Below, piece by piece: positions 1 through 7,706 of a DNA stretch of 64,000 nt. Both the position numbers and the translations under genes were made by a program. This DNA is from Rhodothermales bacterium (lineage in GTDB: Bacteria; Bacteroidota; Rhodothermia; Rhodothermales; VXPQ01). Location: positions 1,410,731 to 1,474,730 of the forward strand of contig OX638293.1 in assembly GCA_951812335.1 (NCBI GenBank). Reading direction: 5' to 3'. The notes beneath the pieces were generated by a model, which had not been told where the DNA came from, ran no database searches, and saw only the letters and a program-made list of their open reading frames with translations. How positions within the stretch are numbered: position 1 is the stretch's first letter; every line of letters begins with the position of its first letter.

Positions 1-683
1 GCGAGCGGGGATCGACAGGGGATACGCCTCGCGCCCTGCTCATCGAGACCATGCGCTGTGAAGAGGGCGCCATTGCGCTCCTTGAGAGACATGTGGATCG
101 CGTAAGCGCCTCTGCCCGAACACTGGGGTACGCTTTCGACGAGCACATCTTTCGCCAGTGCGTGGCGGATGCCGTTTTTTTAGAGGGACTGTGCAGGATC
201 CGCGCCACGTTGAATGCCGCCGGGCACATTGAGGTCTCCGTGCATCCGCTTGATGGGGCGCATGCACCCGGGGCATGGCGTCTTTGTCTGGCCGATGTAC
301 GTATCGATTCCTCCGATCCGTACCGTCGTCATAAAACGACATACCGGGAGCGCTACGATCGCCTGCACCGCGAGGCGGTACGGGAAGGGTTCGACGAGGT
401 GATTTTTTTGAACGATCGAGGAGAAGTGGCCGAGGGTTCACGTACGAATGTCGTGGCGAAATTCGGCTCCCGGCGCATTACCCCCCCGGTGGATTCGGGG
501 GCGCTTCCGGGGGTATACCGGCGTTTTCTTCTGGAGACGTGCAGCGATTTGGAAGAAGGCGTACTGTTTCCCGAGGATTTGCGTCGTGCGGACGCGCTCT
601 ACGTATGCAATGCCGTGGCGGGATGCGTCCGGGCCCGCTTGCACGGCGCGGACGACCGGGTCGATGAGGAATCTCCAACCTGA
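1..683 (+). CDS. Aminodeoxychorismate lyase-like class IV aminotransferase domain (5' truncated)
   Basis: The frame is open to the left edge and ends at TGA 681-683, so only about 226 C-terminal codons are visible. The product looks like a fold-type IV PLP enzyme of the PabC group, which releases pyruvate from 4-amino-4-deoxychorismate to give p-aminobenzoate for folate. Visible family landmarks are LIETMR near the domain start, a candidate PLP lysine in RHKTTYRERYD, the EGSRTN motif carrying the usual glutamate, and TPPVDSGALPGVYR. The domain start is preceded in frame by at least 12 codons without a stop, so it may be the C-terminal half of a PabB-PabC fusion rather than a stand-alone PabC. 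I cannot decide because the upstream part lies outside the window. An MITE-like repeat begins 60 bp after the stop. Confidence 0.75.
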   Translation, partial: ERGSTGDTPRALLIETMRCEEGAIALLERHVDRVSASARTLGYAFDEHIFRQCVADAVFLEGLCRIRATLNAAGHIEVSVHPLDGAHAPGAWRLCLADVRIDSSDPYRRHKTTYRERYDRLHREAVREGFDEVIFLNDRGEVAEGSRTNVVAKFGSRRITPPVDSGALPGVYRRFLLETCSDLEEGVLFPEDLRRADALYVCNAVAGCVRARLHGADDRVDEESPT

Positions 684-742
684 AAAGAATCTCCAATTGC
701 ATTGCCGTGTAAGGATTTCCATGCGAAGCGGACCTGTATTTT

Positions 743-897
743 AAGGATACTCCGATCAAAACCACTTCGCCCGGCACTTTCCTTTCGCGCGTAAAGGACG
801 TCATGATTCCATCGTCGGAATCAGCGGGAAACACTGCGGATTAGGGGCGTTGCGGATGTGACGCCCCGAGCTTTGCGGACTTAATCAGGGTATCCTT
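743..897. mobile_element. MITE-like repeat, copy 1 (155 bp)
   Basis: This non-coding element fills much of the 288-bp gap before acs. Its termini are imperfect inverted repeats: AAGGATACTCCGATCA at the left and the complement of TGATTAAG...GTATCCTT at the right. The trinucleotide TTA flanks both AGGATAC ends (741-743 and 897-899), which may be a target-site duplication. The core at 809-842 is identical over 34 bases to copy 2 (43883-43916). A hairpin GATTCC-ATCGTC-GGAATC lies at about 805-822. No ORF of note and no transposase are present, so it would be non-autonomous. Confidence 0.75.
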
Positions 898-971
898 TAT
901 GGAATGGATTGGACGAATTGCCGTACGTTTAGTACGTTACAGGGTTGTGCAACGAACCGGGTGAACGATCA

Positions 972-2945
972 ATGAGCGATCAGGTAACTGCTGCGTATTC
1001 CGGACAGGCTGATTTGTATTCGCCGTCCGCCGCCTTCAGGAAAAGGGCATGGATTTCCTCCCGTGAGGCATACGATACCCTCTACCGTCGATCCATAGCC
1101 GACCCGGAAGGGTTCTGGAGAGAACAGGCCGCGCGCATCGACTGGTTTCGCCCCTTCGACGCCGTCAGGAATGTCTCCTGGGCGAGCAACGACCTGTACA
1201 TTCGCTGGTACGAGGGGGGAACCCTGAATGCGTGCTACAATTGCGTAGACCGGCATCTTGCCGAACATGGGGATCGCACGGCGTTTATTTTCGAGCCGGA
1301 CGATCCGGACGAAGCTCCGCGGCATATTTCCTGGCGCGAACTGCACCACGAAGTGTGTGTATTCGCCAATGTGCTCAAGCGTGTCGGTGTGCAGAAGGGA
1401 GACCGCGTCACGATCTATTTGCCGATGATCCCGGAAGCTGCCTACGCGATGTTGGCATGCGCCCGGATCGGTGCGGTACACTCCGTGGTGTTTGCGGGTT
1501 TTTCCCCGGACTCTCTTGCAGACCGTATCCTCGATTGCGATTCGACGGTGCTTGTTACCGCCGACGAAGGGGTGCGCGGCGGCAGGAAAGTACCGCTCAA
1601 GCGGAGTGCCGACAAGGCGCTTGAACGTTGTCCGGATGTAGAAGCGGTTGTGGTTGTCCGGCGTACAGGATCGGGGGATTCGCTCGTTGAAGGACGCGAT
1701 CACTGGTATCACGAGGCGCGCGAGCATGTGGATGCCGATTGCGATCCGGAGGAGATGGATGCGGAGGATCCTCTTTTCATTTTGTATACGTCGGGTTCTA
1801 CCGGCAAGCCGAAAGGCGTACTGCATACGACCGGGGGCTATCTGGTGTATGCCTCGCTTACGCACCAGTACGTGTTCGATTGCCACGAGGACGACATTTT
1901 CTGGTGCACCGCCGACGTAGGATGGATTACGGGGCATTCCTATATGGTGTACGGCCCCCTTTTGAACGGCATTTCCCAGGTTTTTTTCGAGGGTACGCCG
2001 ACCTGGCCCAACCCGTCGCGGCTCTGGGAGGTGGTGGACCGGCATGACGTCACCATTTTCTACACGGCTCCGACCGCCATTCGCGCGCTGATGCGAGAAG
2101 GCGACGAGTACGTTACGCGTACGGACCGGAGCTCGCTCCGGGTGCTTGGCACCGTAGGCGAACCTATTAATCCGGAAGCATGGAAATGGTACTACGATAC
2201 GGTGGGGCAGGGGCGTTGTCCGGTTGTCGATACCTGGTGGCAAACCGAGACCGGTGGCATCATGATTGCGCCGTTGCCTGCAGCCATCGACCAGAAACCC
2301 GGCTCGGCAACCCTTCCTTTTTTTGGTATCCGTCCCGAATTGTTGAGTCCGGATGGGGTCGTGCAGGAAGGTCCGGGCGAAGGATTGCTGGCCATTGGGG
2401 ATTCGTGGCCAGGGCAGATGCGCACCGTCTACAAGAATCACGACCGGTTTGTCCAGACGTATTTCAGCCGGTTCGAGGGCAAGTATTTCACGGGGGATGG
2501 ATGCCGCCGTGACGAGGACGGGTATTACTGGATCACAGGCCGGGTGGACGATGTACTCAATGTGTCGGGGCACCGGATGGGTACTGCGGAGATCGAGAGC
2601 GCACTCGTGTCGCATGGCCAGGTGGCGGAAGCCGCCGTAGTCGGGTTTCCCCACGACATCAAGGGACAAGGTATCTACGGATTCGTGACGCTCGTGGCGG
2701 GGATTGATTCGAGCGAGGCGCTGCGCGCCGAACTCGTGCAGCATGTTCGCAAGGAAATCGGCCCTATCGCCAGGCCCGACTGCATTCAATTTGCGCCTGC
2801 GTTGCCGAAAACCCGGTCCGGCAAGATTATGCGCCGAATTCTTCGTAAAATAGCAGCCAACGAATATCGGAACCTTGGCGACACGTCCACTCTTGCCGAT
2901 CCAGGGGTGGTCGAGGAGCTGGTTGCAAGCAGCCAAACCCGGTAA
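972..2945 (+). CDS. acs: Acetyl-CoA synthetase (AMP-forming)
   Basis: This 657-residue enzyme activates acetate to acetyl-CoA via acetyl-AMP in the cytosol, and its length matches the family (about 650). The adenylation P-loop [11 protein letters not shown] lies near residue 271. Further landmarks are the WWQTETGG core, the hinge region with [15 protein letters not shown], and the C-terminal [11 protein letters not shown] motif near residue 617, whose lysine is the usual acetylation-controlled residue. An in-frame TTG at 945 would add nine residues. The ATG at 972 fits the family N-terminus better, though its ribosome site is weak. It is the first gene of a five-gene operon with 4- to 25-bp gaps, ending in a DUF4212/SSS symporter pair often found beside acs. 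Confidence 0.95.
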   Translation: MSDQVTAAYSGQADLYSPSAAFRKRAWISSREAYDTLYRRSIADPEGFWREQAARIDWFRPFDAVRNVSWASNDLYIRWYEGGTLNACYNCVDRHLAEHGDRTAFIFEPDDPDEAPRHISWRELHHEVCVFANVLKRVGVQKGDRVTIYLPMIPEAAYAMLACARIGAVHSVVFAGFSPDSLADRILDCDSTVLVTADEGVRGGRKVPLKRSADKALERCPDVEAVVVVRRTGSGDSLVEGRDHWYHEAREHVDADCDPEEMDAEDPLFILYTSGSTGKPKGVLHTTGGYLVYASLTHQYVFDCHEDDIFWCTADVGWITGHSYMVYGPLLNGISQVFFEGTPTWPNPSRLWEVVDRHDVTIFYTAPTAIRALMREGDEYVTRTDRSSLRVLGTVGEPINPEAWKWYYDTVGQGRCPVVDTWWQTETGGIMIAPLPAAIDQKPGSATLPFFGIRPELLSPDGVVQEGPGEGLLAIGDSWPGQMRTVYKNHDRFVQTYFSRFEGKYFTGDGCRRDEDGYYWITGRVDDVLNVSGHRMGTAEIESALVSHGQVAEAAVVGFPHDIKGQGIYGFVTLVAGIDSSEALRAELVQHVRKEIGPIARPDCIQFAPALPKTRSGKIMRRILRKIAANEYRNLGDTSTLADPGVVEELVASSQTR

Positions 2946-2949
2946 ACAC

Positions 2950-3822
2950 ATGGAGCGAAGAACATTTCTCAGGACAGGCGCAGCAGTTGCCGCCGGTTCC
3001 GCTCTGGCGGCGCCAACCGTTCTCGAAGCCTCGAGCGGCTCTTCCCGCATTTCATCCCGTGCGCGCAATGCGGGTCTTAAACATTCGGTATGCCGATGGT
3101 GTTATTCCGGCTTGACATTGGAGCAATTGAGCGCCGGCGCGCAGTCTATCGGGATGCACTCCGTGGAATTGCTGAGCGCCGAGGAATTTCCTGTCGTCAA
3201 GGAATATGGCCTCGTGTGTGCGATGGCGAACGGGCCAACCTCGATCCCGGATGGGTTTAACCGCACGGAATTTCACGAACGGTTCATATCCGGATTCAAG
3301 CAGCTTATTCCTCAGGTGGCCGCTGCCGGTTTTCCGAACATTATCTGCTTTTCCGGCAATCGTCGGGGTATGGATGACGAAACGGGGCTGGAGAATTGTG
3401 CCCAGGGTATTCAGCAGGTCGCAGGGGATGCGGAGCGGCACGGCGTCACGATATGCATGGAGTTGCTCAACAGCAAGGTAGACCACCCCGATTACATGTG
3501 CGACCATACGCATTGGGGTGTCGAATTGGTAAAGCGGGTTGGTTCCGAACGCTTTAAGCTATTATATGACATCTATCACATGCAGATCATGGAAGGGGAT
3601 GTTATTCGTACGATCCGCGAAAACCACGAGTACATCGGGCATTACCATACCGGGGGCAATCCGGGGCGAAACGAAATAGACGAAACCCAGGAATTGAACT
3701 ACCCTGCAATCATGCGGGCGATCCGCGAGACGGGGTACGCCGGCTATATCGGTCAGGAGTTCATCCCCTCGCGTACGCCGCTTGTCAGTTTGCGTGAAGC
3801 GGTTGCGCTTTGCGACGTGTAA
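2950..3822 (+). CDS. Tat-exported hydroxypyruvate isomerase-like TIM-barrel protein
   Basis: This 290-residue protein belongs to the AP-endonuclease-2/xylose-isomerase-like TIM-barrel superfamily and most resembles hydroxypyruvate isomerases. It starts with a twin-arginine signal (MERRTFLRTG followed by an Ala-rich hydrophobic stretch), so it is probably exported folded with its metal. Likely metal or catalytic residues are the Glu in ICMELLN, the Asp/His in LLYDIYHMQ, the His in GHYHTGG and the Glu in GQEFIPS. The ATG is four bases after the acs stop, which implies translational coupling. The true substrate cannot be read from sequence, and sugar or hydroxy-acid isomerisation is the family-level inference. 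Residues 1-25 of the longer open frame lie inside acs and were excluded. Confidence 0.8.
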   Translation: MERRTFLRTGAAVAAGSALAAPTVLEASSGSSRISSRARNAGLKHSVCRWCYSGLTLEQLSAGAQSIGMHSVELLSAEEFPVVKEYGLVCAMANGPTSIPDGFNRTEFHERFISGFKQLIPQVAAAGFPNIICFSGNRRGMDDETGLENCAQGIQQVAGDAERHGVTICMELLNSKVDHPDYMCDHTHWGVELVKRVGSERFKLLYDIYHMQIMEGDVIRTIRENHEYIGHYHTGGNPGRNEIDETQELNYPAIMRAIRETGYAGYIGQEFIPSRTPLVSLREAVALCDV

Positions 3823-3847
3823 CGTTTCTTTAATCTGTCCACTTGTT

Positions 3848-4765
3848 ATGACTTCCCGAAGAAAATTTCTGACCCGGATAGGCTCGGCGATAGCTGCGCC
3901 GGCTGTATTGCCTCTCGTTGGTTGCGGCGGGCAGGAAGAAGATACCGCTCCTGTTTCCGAGCCCGGCGTGAGCACCTCCGCGGGGATCGATACACCCATC
4001 GGTGTGCAGTTGTACAGCGTTCGAAACGAGCTCGACATGGATCTTGCCGGTACGTTACGGGCCGTTCGGGAGGCGGGATTCGACCGGGTAGAGACCTACA
4101 GCCTGCACGACATGCCAGTAGTCGATTTTCGCGCCTTACTGGATGATTCAGGTCTTTCGGCGGGAAGCATGCATGCTCCGTACGAGCGGGTCGCCGGCGA
4201 TATCGGAGCGGTTACGGAAGAAGCGCATGCGTTGGGGTCTCCCTGGGTCGCTGTCGCCTGGATCCCCCACGAGGGCGATTTCGATATGGACGATATCGAC
4301 CGTGCTATCGCCGACTTTACGGCAGCCGGCGAAGCGCTCAAATCGGAGGGGCTGCGTTTTGCGTACCACTGCCATGGCTACGAATTTATCGAGGCGGAAG
4401 GAGGCGGCACGCTTTTCGACCGCTTCATGGAAAACACCGAGCCGGGCGTAGTAGACGTGGAAATGGATGTATTCTGGGTCAAGTGGCCCGGTTTTGACCC
4501 GGTGGCGCTGATCGAAAAATATCCGGGGCGTTTTCCGCTGTATCATATGAAAGACATGCGGGAAGGTACTGCAACGGGTGATTTAAGCGGCCACGCACCG
4601 CTTGATACGAATGTACCCGTGGGCATGGGAATGATCGATTTCCCGGCGATCGTTCAGGCGGCCGAAGCAAATGGGGTAGAGGAGTATATCATCGAGTACG
4701 AGCATATCGATGCGCTGATTTCCATCCAGCAGAGTCTTGAGTATCTGCAATCGCTGGAGGCGTAA
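3848..4765 (+). CDS. Tat-exported sugar phosphate isomerase/epimerase-like lipoprotein
   Basis: A second TIM-barrel protein (305 residues) of the xylose-isomerase-like superfamily, related to the preceding gene only at fold level. The N-terminus MTSRRKFLTRIG carries a twin-arginine motif, and the hydrophobic segment ends in LPLVGC, a lipobox. A Tat-exported lipoprotein anchored at Cys23 is therefore likely. Candidate metal ligands are in YHCHGYEF, VDVEMDVFW, YHMKDM and IIEYEH. ATG 3848 is chosen because it starts the signal peptide; an upstream in-frame start at 3782 would overlap the previous gene and has no signal logic. It lies 25 bp after gene 2950-3822 and 7 bp before the symporter small subunit. 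The substrate is unknown. Confidence 0.78.
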   Translation: MTSRRKFLTRIGSAIAAPAVLPLVGCGGQEEDTAPVSEPGVSTSAGIDTPIGVQLYSVRNELDMDLAGTLRAVREAGFDRVETYSLHDMPVVDFRALLDDSGLSAGSMHAPYERVAGDIGAVTEEAHALGSPWVAVAWIPHEGDFDMDDIDRAIADFTAAGEALKSEGLRFAYHCHGYEFIEAEGGGTLFDRFMENTEPGVVDVEMDVFWVKWPGFDPVALIEKYPGRFPLYHMKDMREGTATGDLSGHAPLDTNVPVGMGMIDFPAIVQAAEANGVEEYIIEYEHIDALISIQQSLEYLQSLEA

Positions 4766-4772
4766 TATCCCC

Positions 4773-5063
4773 ATGCATGTCGCCAAGGCTTACTGGCGCC
4801 GACAGCTTCGGCGAACCGGTCTACTACTTGTTGTCTGGGCCGTCGCCGGCTTTGGATGCAGTATTCTGTTTGTCGAGCAACTCAACCGGATATCCTTCGG
4901 AGATATGCCGTTCGGTTTCTGGATGGCGCAGCAAGGGTCCATTTACGTATTTATTCTGTTGATTTTTCTGTACGCGCTGCTCAGCGGGCGCGCCGACCGC
5001 CAGGCGACCCTTGAAGCCGATACCGAAGAGGATACGGCGCCACTACCGGCAAACGAGGGATAG
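4773..5063 (+). CDS. DUF4212 sodium/substrate symporter small subunit
   Basis: A 96-residue membrane protein with two predicted helices, roughly residues 13-35 and 50-72, and an acidic C-terminal tail. Size, the N-terminal YWRRQLRRT pattern and position directly before an SSS-family symporter match the DUF4212 small subunit of two-component acetate/pyruvate-type symporters. It likely forms a complex with the product of 5078-6721. The ATG at 4773 follows the upstream stop by seven bases. Confidence 0.8.
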   Translation: MHVAKAYWRRQLRRTGLLLVVWAVAGFGCSILFVEQLNRISFGDMPFGFWMAQQGSIYVFILLIFLYALLSGRADRQATLEADTEEDTAPLPANEG

Positions 5064-5077
5064 GCTCCATTATTACT

Positions 5078-6721
5078 ATGAGTATTCAAGCCTGGACCTG
5101 GGTTACGGTCGGCGTTACCTTCGCTGCCTATTTGTATATCGGCTACCGGAGCCGGGTCAGATCCACCAAAGGTTTCTATGTAGCCGGGCAAGGCGTTCCC
5201 GCCATCGCCAACGGGGCCGCGACCGCTGCAGACTGGATGAGCGCCGCCTCGTTTATTTCCATGGCCGGCCTGATCTCGTTCATGGGTTTCGACGGGGCGG
5301 TCTATTTGATGGGATGGACGGGGGGATATGTATTGCTGGCCCTTCTTCTGGCGCCGTTCCTGCGTAAGTTCGGACAATACACCGTACCCGATTTCGTCGG
5401 CGTGCGGTACTATTCCCAGGCGGCGCGCGTTGTGGCCGCCATCGCCGCCATTTTCGTTTCCTTCACGTATGTAGCCGGGCAGATGGCGGGCGTCGGTGTG
5501 GCGTTTGGGCGTTTTCTGGAGATCCCGTTCGAACTGGGCGTTGCCATCGGCATGGTTGTCGTGGCGTTTTTTGCGGTTCTTGGCGGCATGAAAGGCATCA
5601 CGTATACGCAAGTGGCGCAGTACTGCGTGCTTATTTTCGCTTATACGGTTCCCGCTATCGCCATTGCGCTGCTGCTTACGGGAAATCCGGTGCCCCAGCT
5701 TGCCATGGAAGAGATTCTTCCCAAGCTGAACGCCATTCAGCACGACCTGGGACTGTCGAGTTATTCGAATCCGTTTACTGGTCTCTCCAAGCTGAATGTG
5801 TTTGCCATTACGCTTTGTCTGATGGCCGGGACGGCGGGGTTGCCGCACGTCATTGTCCGGTTCTATACGGTAAAGAACGTGAAGGCGGCGCGCTGGTCGG
5901 CATTCTGGGCCCTGCTTTTTATCGGGATCCTCTACACGACGGCGCCTGCGGTGGCCATGTTCGCCAAATACCACATTTTGCAGCAGTTTGCGGAACTGGG
6001 ACCGGCCATCGCCGAGCAGAGCTGGATGCAGAATTGGGCGGCTACCGGGTTGGTGACGATTCCAGAAGGGGGAATACAAACGGCGGACCAACTCCTTGAA
6101 GCGATCAATCGCGATATCATTGTTCTTGCAACGCCAGAAATAGCAAGGTTGCCGGCGGTTGTCGTGGCCCTCGTGGCGGCAGGCGGACTTGCGGCGGCGC
6201 TATCCACGGCGTCCGGCCTGTTGCTCGTTATTTCCTCGGCGCTGGCGCACGACATTTACGGGTCGGTCATAAACCCCCAGGCCTCGGAAAAACGCCGCCT
6301 TTTTGTAGGCCGGGCTATGATCTTTCTCGCGGTTGTGGTGGCGGGCGTGCTCGGCGTGTATCCGCTGGGCTTCGTAGCCGAGGTAGTGGCCTTCGCCTTT
6401 GGATTGGCCGCCGCCTCGTTTTTCCCGGTCATCGTACTGGGTATTTTCTGGAAGCGCGCAAACAAGCAGGGTGCGATCGCCGGCATGAGTATCGGTTTGG
6501 TCTTTACCTTCGTGACGATTGCGCTCATGCGGGCGCAAAACGTGATTCCGGGGATGGACGAGCCAGTGCTTGACCACTTCCTTGGCGTCGGCGCGCAGGG
6601 CGTCGGCGTGATTGGCATGCTGCTTAATTTTGCGGTTATGATAGGGGTCTCTCTGTGCACCCCCGATTCTCCGCTTTCCGTCAGGGAGCTGGTCGAACGC
6701 GTTCGGTATCCGAACGAATAG
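5078..6721 (+). CDS. Sodium:solute symporter (SSS family), large subunit
   Basis: A 547-residue multi-pass membrane protein of the solute/sodium symporter family, in the subgroup that pairs with DUF4212. Recognisable segments are YRSRVRSTKGFYVAGQG near the N-terminus, AATAADWMSAASF, GLPHVIVRFYTVK and GLAAALSTASGLLL, with about 13 hydrophobic helices. Its position after acs suggests uptake of acetate or another short carboxylate. The two exported isomerase-like proteins in between leave open a sugar-acid or hydroxy-acid substrate. It is the last gene of the operon and converges with the minus-strand kinase, with only 12 bp between the stops. Confidence 0.88.
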   Translation: MSIQAWTWVTVGVTFAAYLYIGYRSRVRSTKGFYVAGQGVPAIANGAATAADWMSAASFISMAGLISFMGFDGAVYLMGWTGGYVLLALLLAPFLRKFGQYTVPDFVGVRYYSQAARVVAAIAAIFVSFTYVAGQMAGVGVAFGRFLEIPFELGVAIGMVVVAFFAVLGGMKGITYTQVAQYCVLIFAYTVPAIAIALLLTGNPVPQLAMEEILPKLNAIQHDLGLSSYSNPFTGLSKLNVFAITLCLMAGTAGLPHVIVRFYTVKNVKAARWSAFWALLFIGILYTTAPAVAMFAKYHILQQFAELGPAIAEQSWMQNWAATGLVTIPEGGIQTADQLLEAINRDIIVLATPEIARLPAVVVALVAAGGLAAALSTASGLLLVISSALAHDIYGSVINPQASEKRRLFVGRAMIFLAVVVAGVLGVYPLGFVAEVVAFAFGLAAASFFPVIVLGIFWKRANKQGAIAGMSIGLVFTFVTIALMRAQNVIPGMDEPVLDHFLGVGAQGVGVIGMLLNFAVMIGVSLCTPDSPLSVRELVERVRYPNE

Positions 6722-6733
6722 GACTGCGATGCG

Positions 6734-7702
6734 TCAGGCGTCCGTTCCTTTTTCCGAACCTGCGACCTCTTCGTCTCGCGTCATGTTGTTTGCCATGCGC
6801 CATGCGCCGATGACGGGTCGGTTCAGCGGTTGCATGCATTCCCATCCGGTCAGACGCTCGAGCAGGGCGTCGGAGAGGCGTTGGCGGAAGAACGGATTAT
6901 TCGCCAGTCCGCCCAGCAGAGTGATCCGGGGGCGTATCGCTGAACACCGATCGACAAGCCAGCATACTTGCTCGGTGAGCAGGGCAATATGTTTCCGGAC
7001 GATCGCTTCGGCGACGGCGTCCCCGTCGCACGCTCCCTGTATCACGATACGGGCGAATTGTTGCAGGGGTGTTTTTTTCTTGTACACCACCTCGAAGAGG
7101 TCTTCCTTGCTCGTTACATCTCCGGACGCCGCGAGAAGGTTGCGTAACGCCGTATCCGGTCCACCGTCGAATGCATGCGCCACGGCGCGCAGGCCGGCGG
7201 CCCCGAGCGCATATCCGCTTCCCTCGTCGCCTATGAGGTAGCCCCATCCCCCAGCCCGCAAGAATTCGCCCGAGTTTGTGCGCGCCAGGCATACGGTGCC
7301 TGTACCGGAAACCACTATAATTCCGCTCTCGCCTTCGAAGGCGGCTTCCAGGGCGATGAGGCTGTCGTGCGTAACCTGTACCGGAATATCGCGCGCGGAT
7401 GTCGGGATACGATCCCTTAGCCGGGCCCGAATGCCTTCATGGAGAAGGCGCTGATCTTGCGGGCGCCCCGCCCCGGCTACACCGGCGCATATGGAGGCAA
7501 TGGACTCTCCGTGAAGGCGTTCGATAGCCTGCACGATCAAGTCTGAAATCACATCCGCCGAATCCTTGAATCCCACACGAGCGGGGTTTCCACAGGGACC
7601 AAACAGGTTAAGGAGTTCTTTTCCCTGCCTTTTTGCGGCCACCAATTCTGTTTTGGAGCCGCCGGCGTCTATGCCTGCATATATTCGTGCGTTGGGCGGC
7701 AT
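6734..7702 (-). CDS. BadF/BadG/BcrA/BcrD-family ATPase, N-acetylglucosamine kinase-like
   Basis: A 322-residue ASKHA-fold ATPase. It has the phosphate-1 loop GIDAGGSKTEL near the N-terminus, VSGTGTVCLA, the GGWGYLIGDEGSGY motif typical of GlcNAc/glucosamine kinases, and a C-terminal ITLLGGLANNPFF. The likely reaction is ATP-dependent phosphorylation of N-acetylglucosamine or a related amino sugar, as in cell-wall recycling. ATG 7702 gives the standard short N-terminus. ATG 7732, inside the upstream gene and with a purine-rich GAGGAAAGAGAG ahead of it, is a real alternative adding ten residues. It is the last gene of a three-gene minus-strand operon. Confidence 0.8.
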   Translation of the reverse strand: MPPNARIYAGIDAGGSKTELVAAKRQGKELLNLFGPCGNPARVGFKDSADVISDLIVQAIERLHGESIASICAGVAGAGRPQDQRLLHEGIRARLRDRIPTSARDIPVQVTHDSLIALEAAFEGESGIIVVSGTGTVCLARTNSGEFLRAGGWGYLIGDEGSGYALGAAGLRAVAHAFDGGPDTALRNLLAASGDVTSKEDLFEVVYKKKTPLQQFARIVIQGACDGDAVAEAIVRKHIALLTEQVCWLVDRCSAIRPRITLLGGLANNPFFRQRLSDALLERLTGWECMQPLNRPVIGAWRMANNMTRDEEVAGSEKGTDA

Positions 7703-7706
7703 GCCG

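Noticed and set aside
969..3068. 699-residue open frame on the minus strand opposite acs
   Set aside because: It is the antisense shadow of a clear acs gene, driven by codon bias at third positions. Its translation shows no domain and is rich in Arg, His and Pro.
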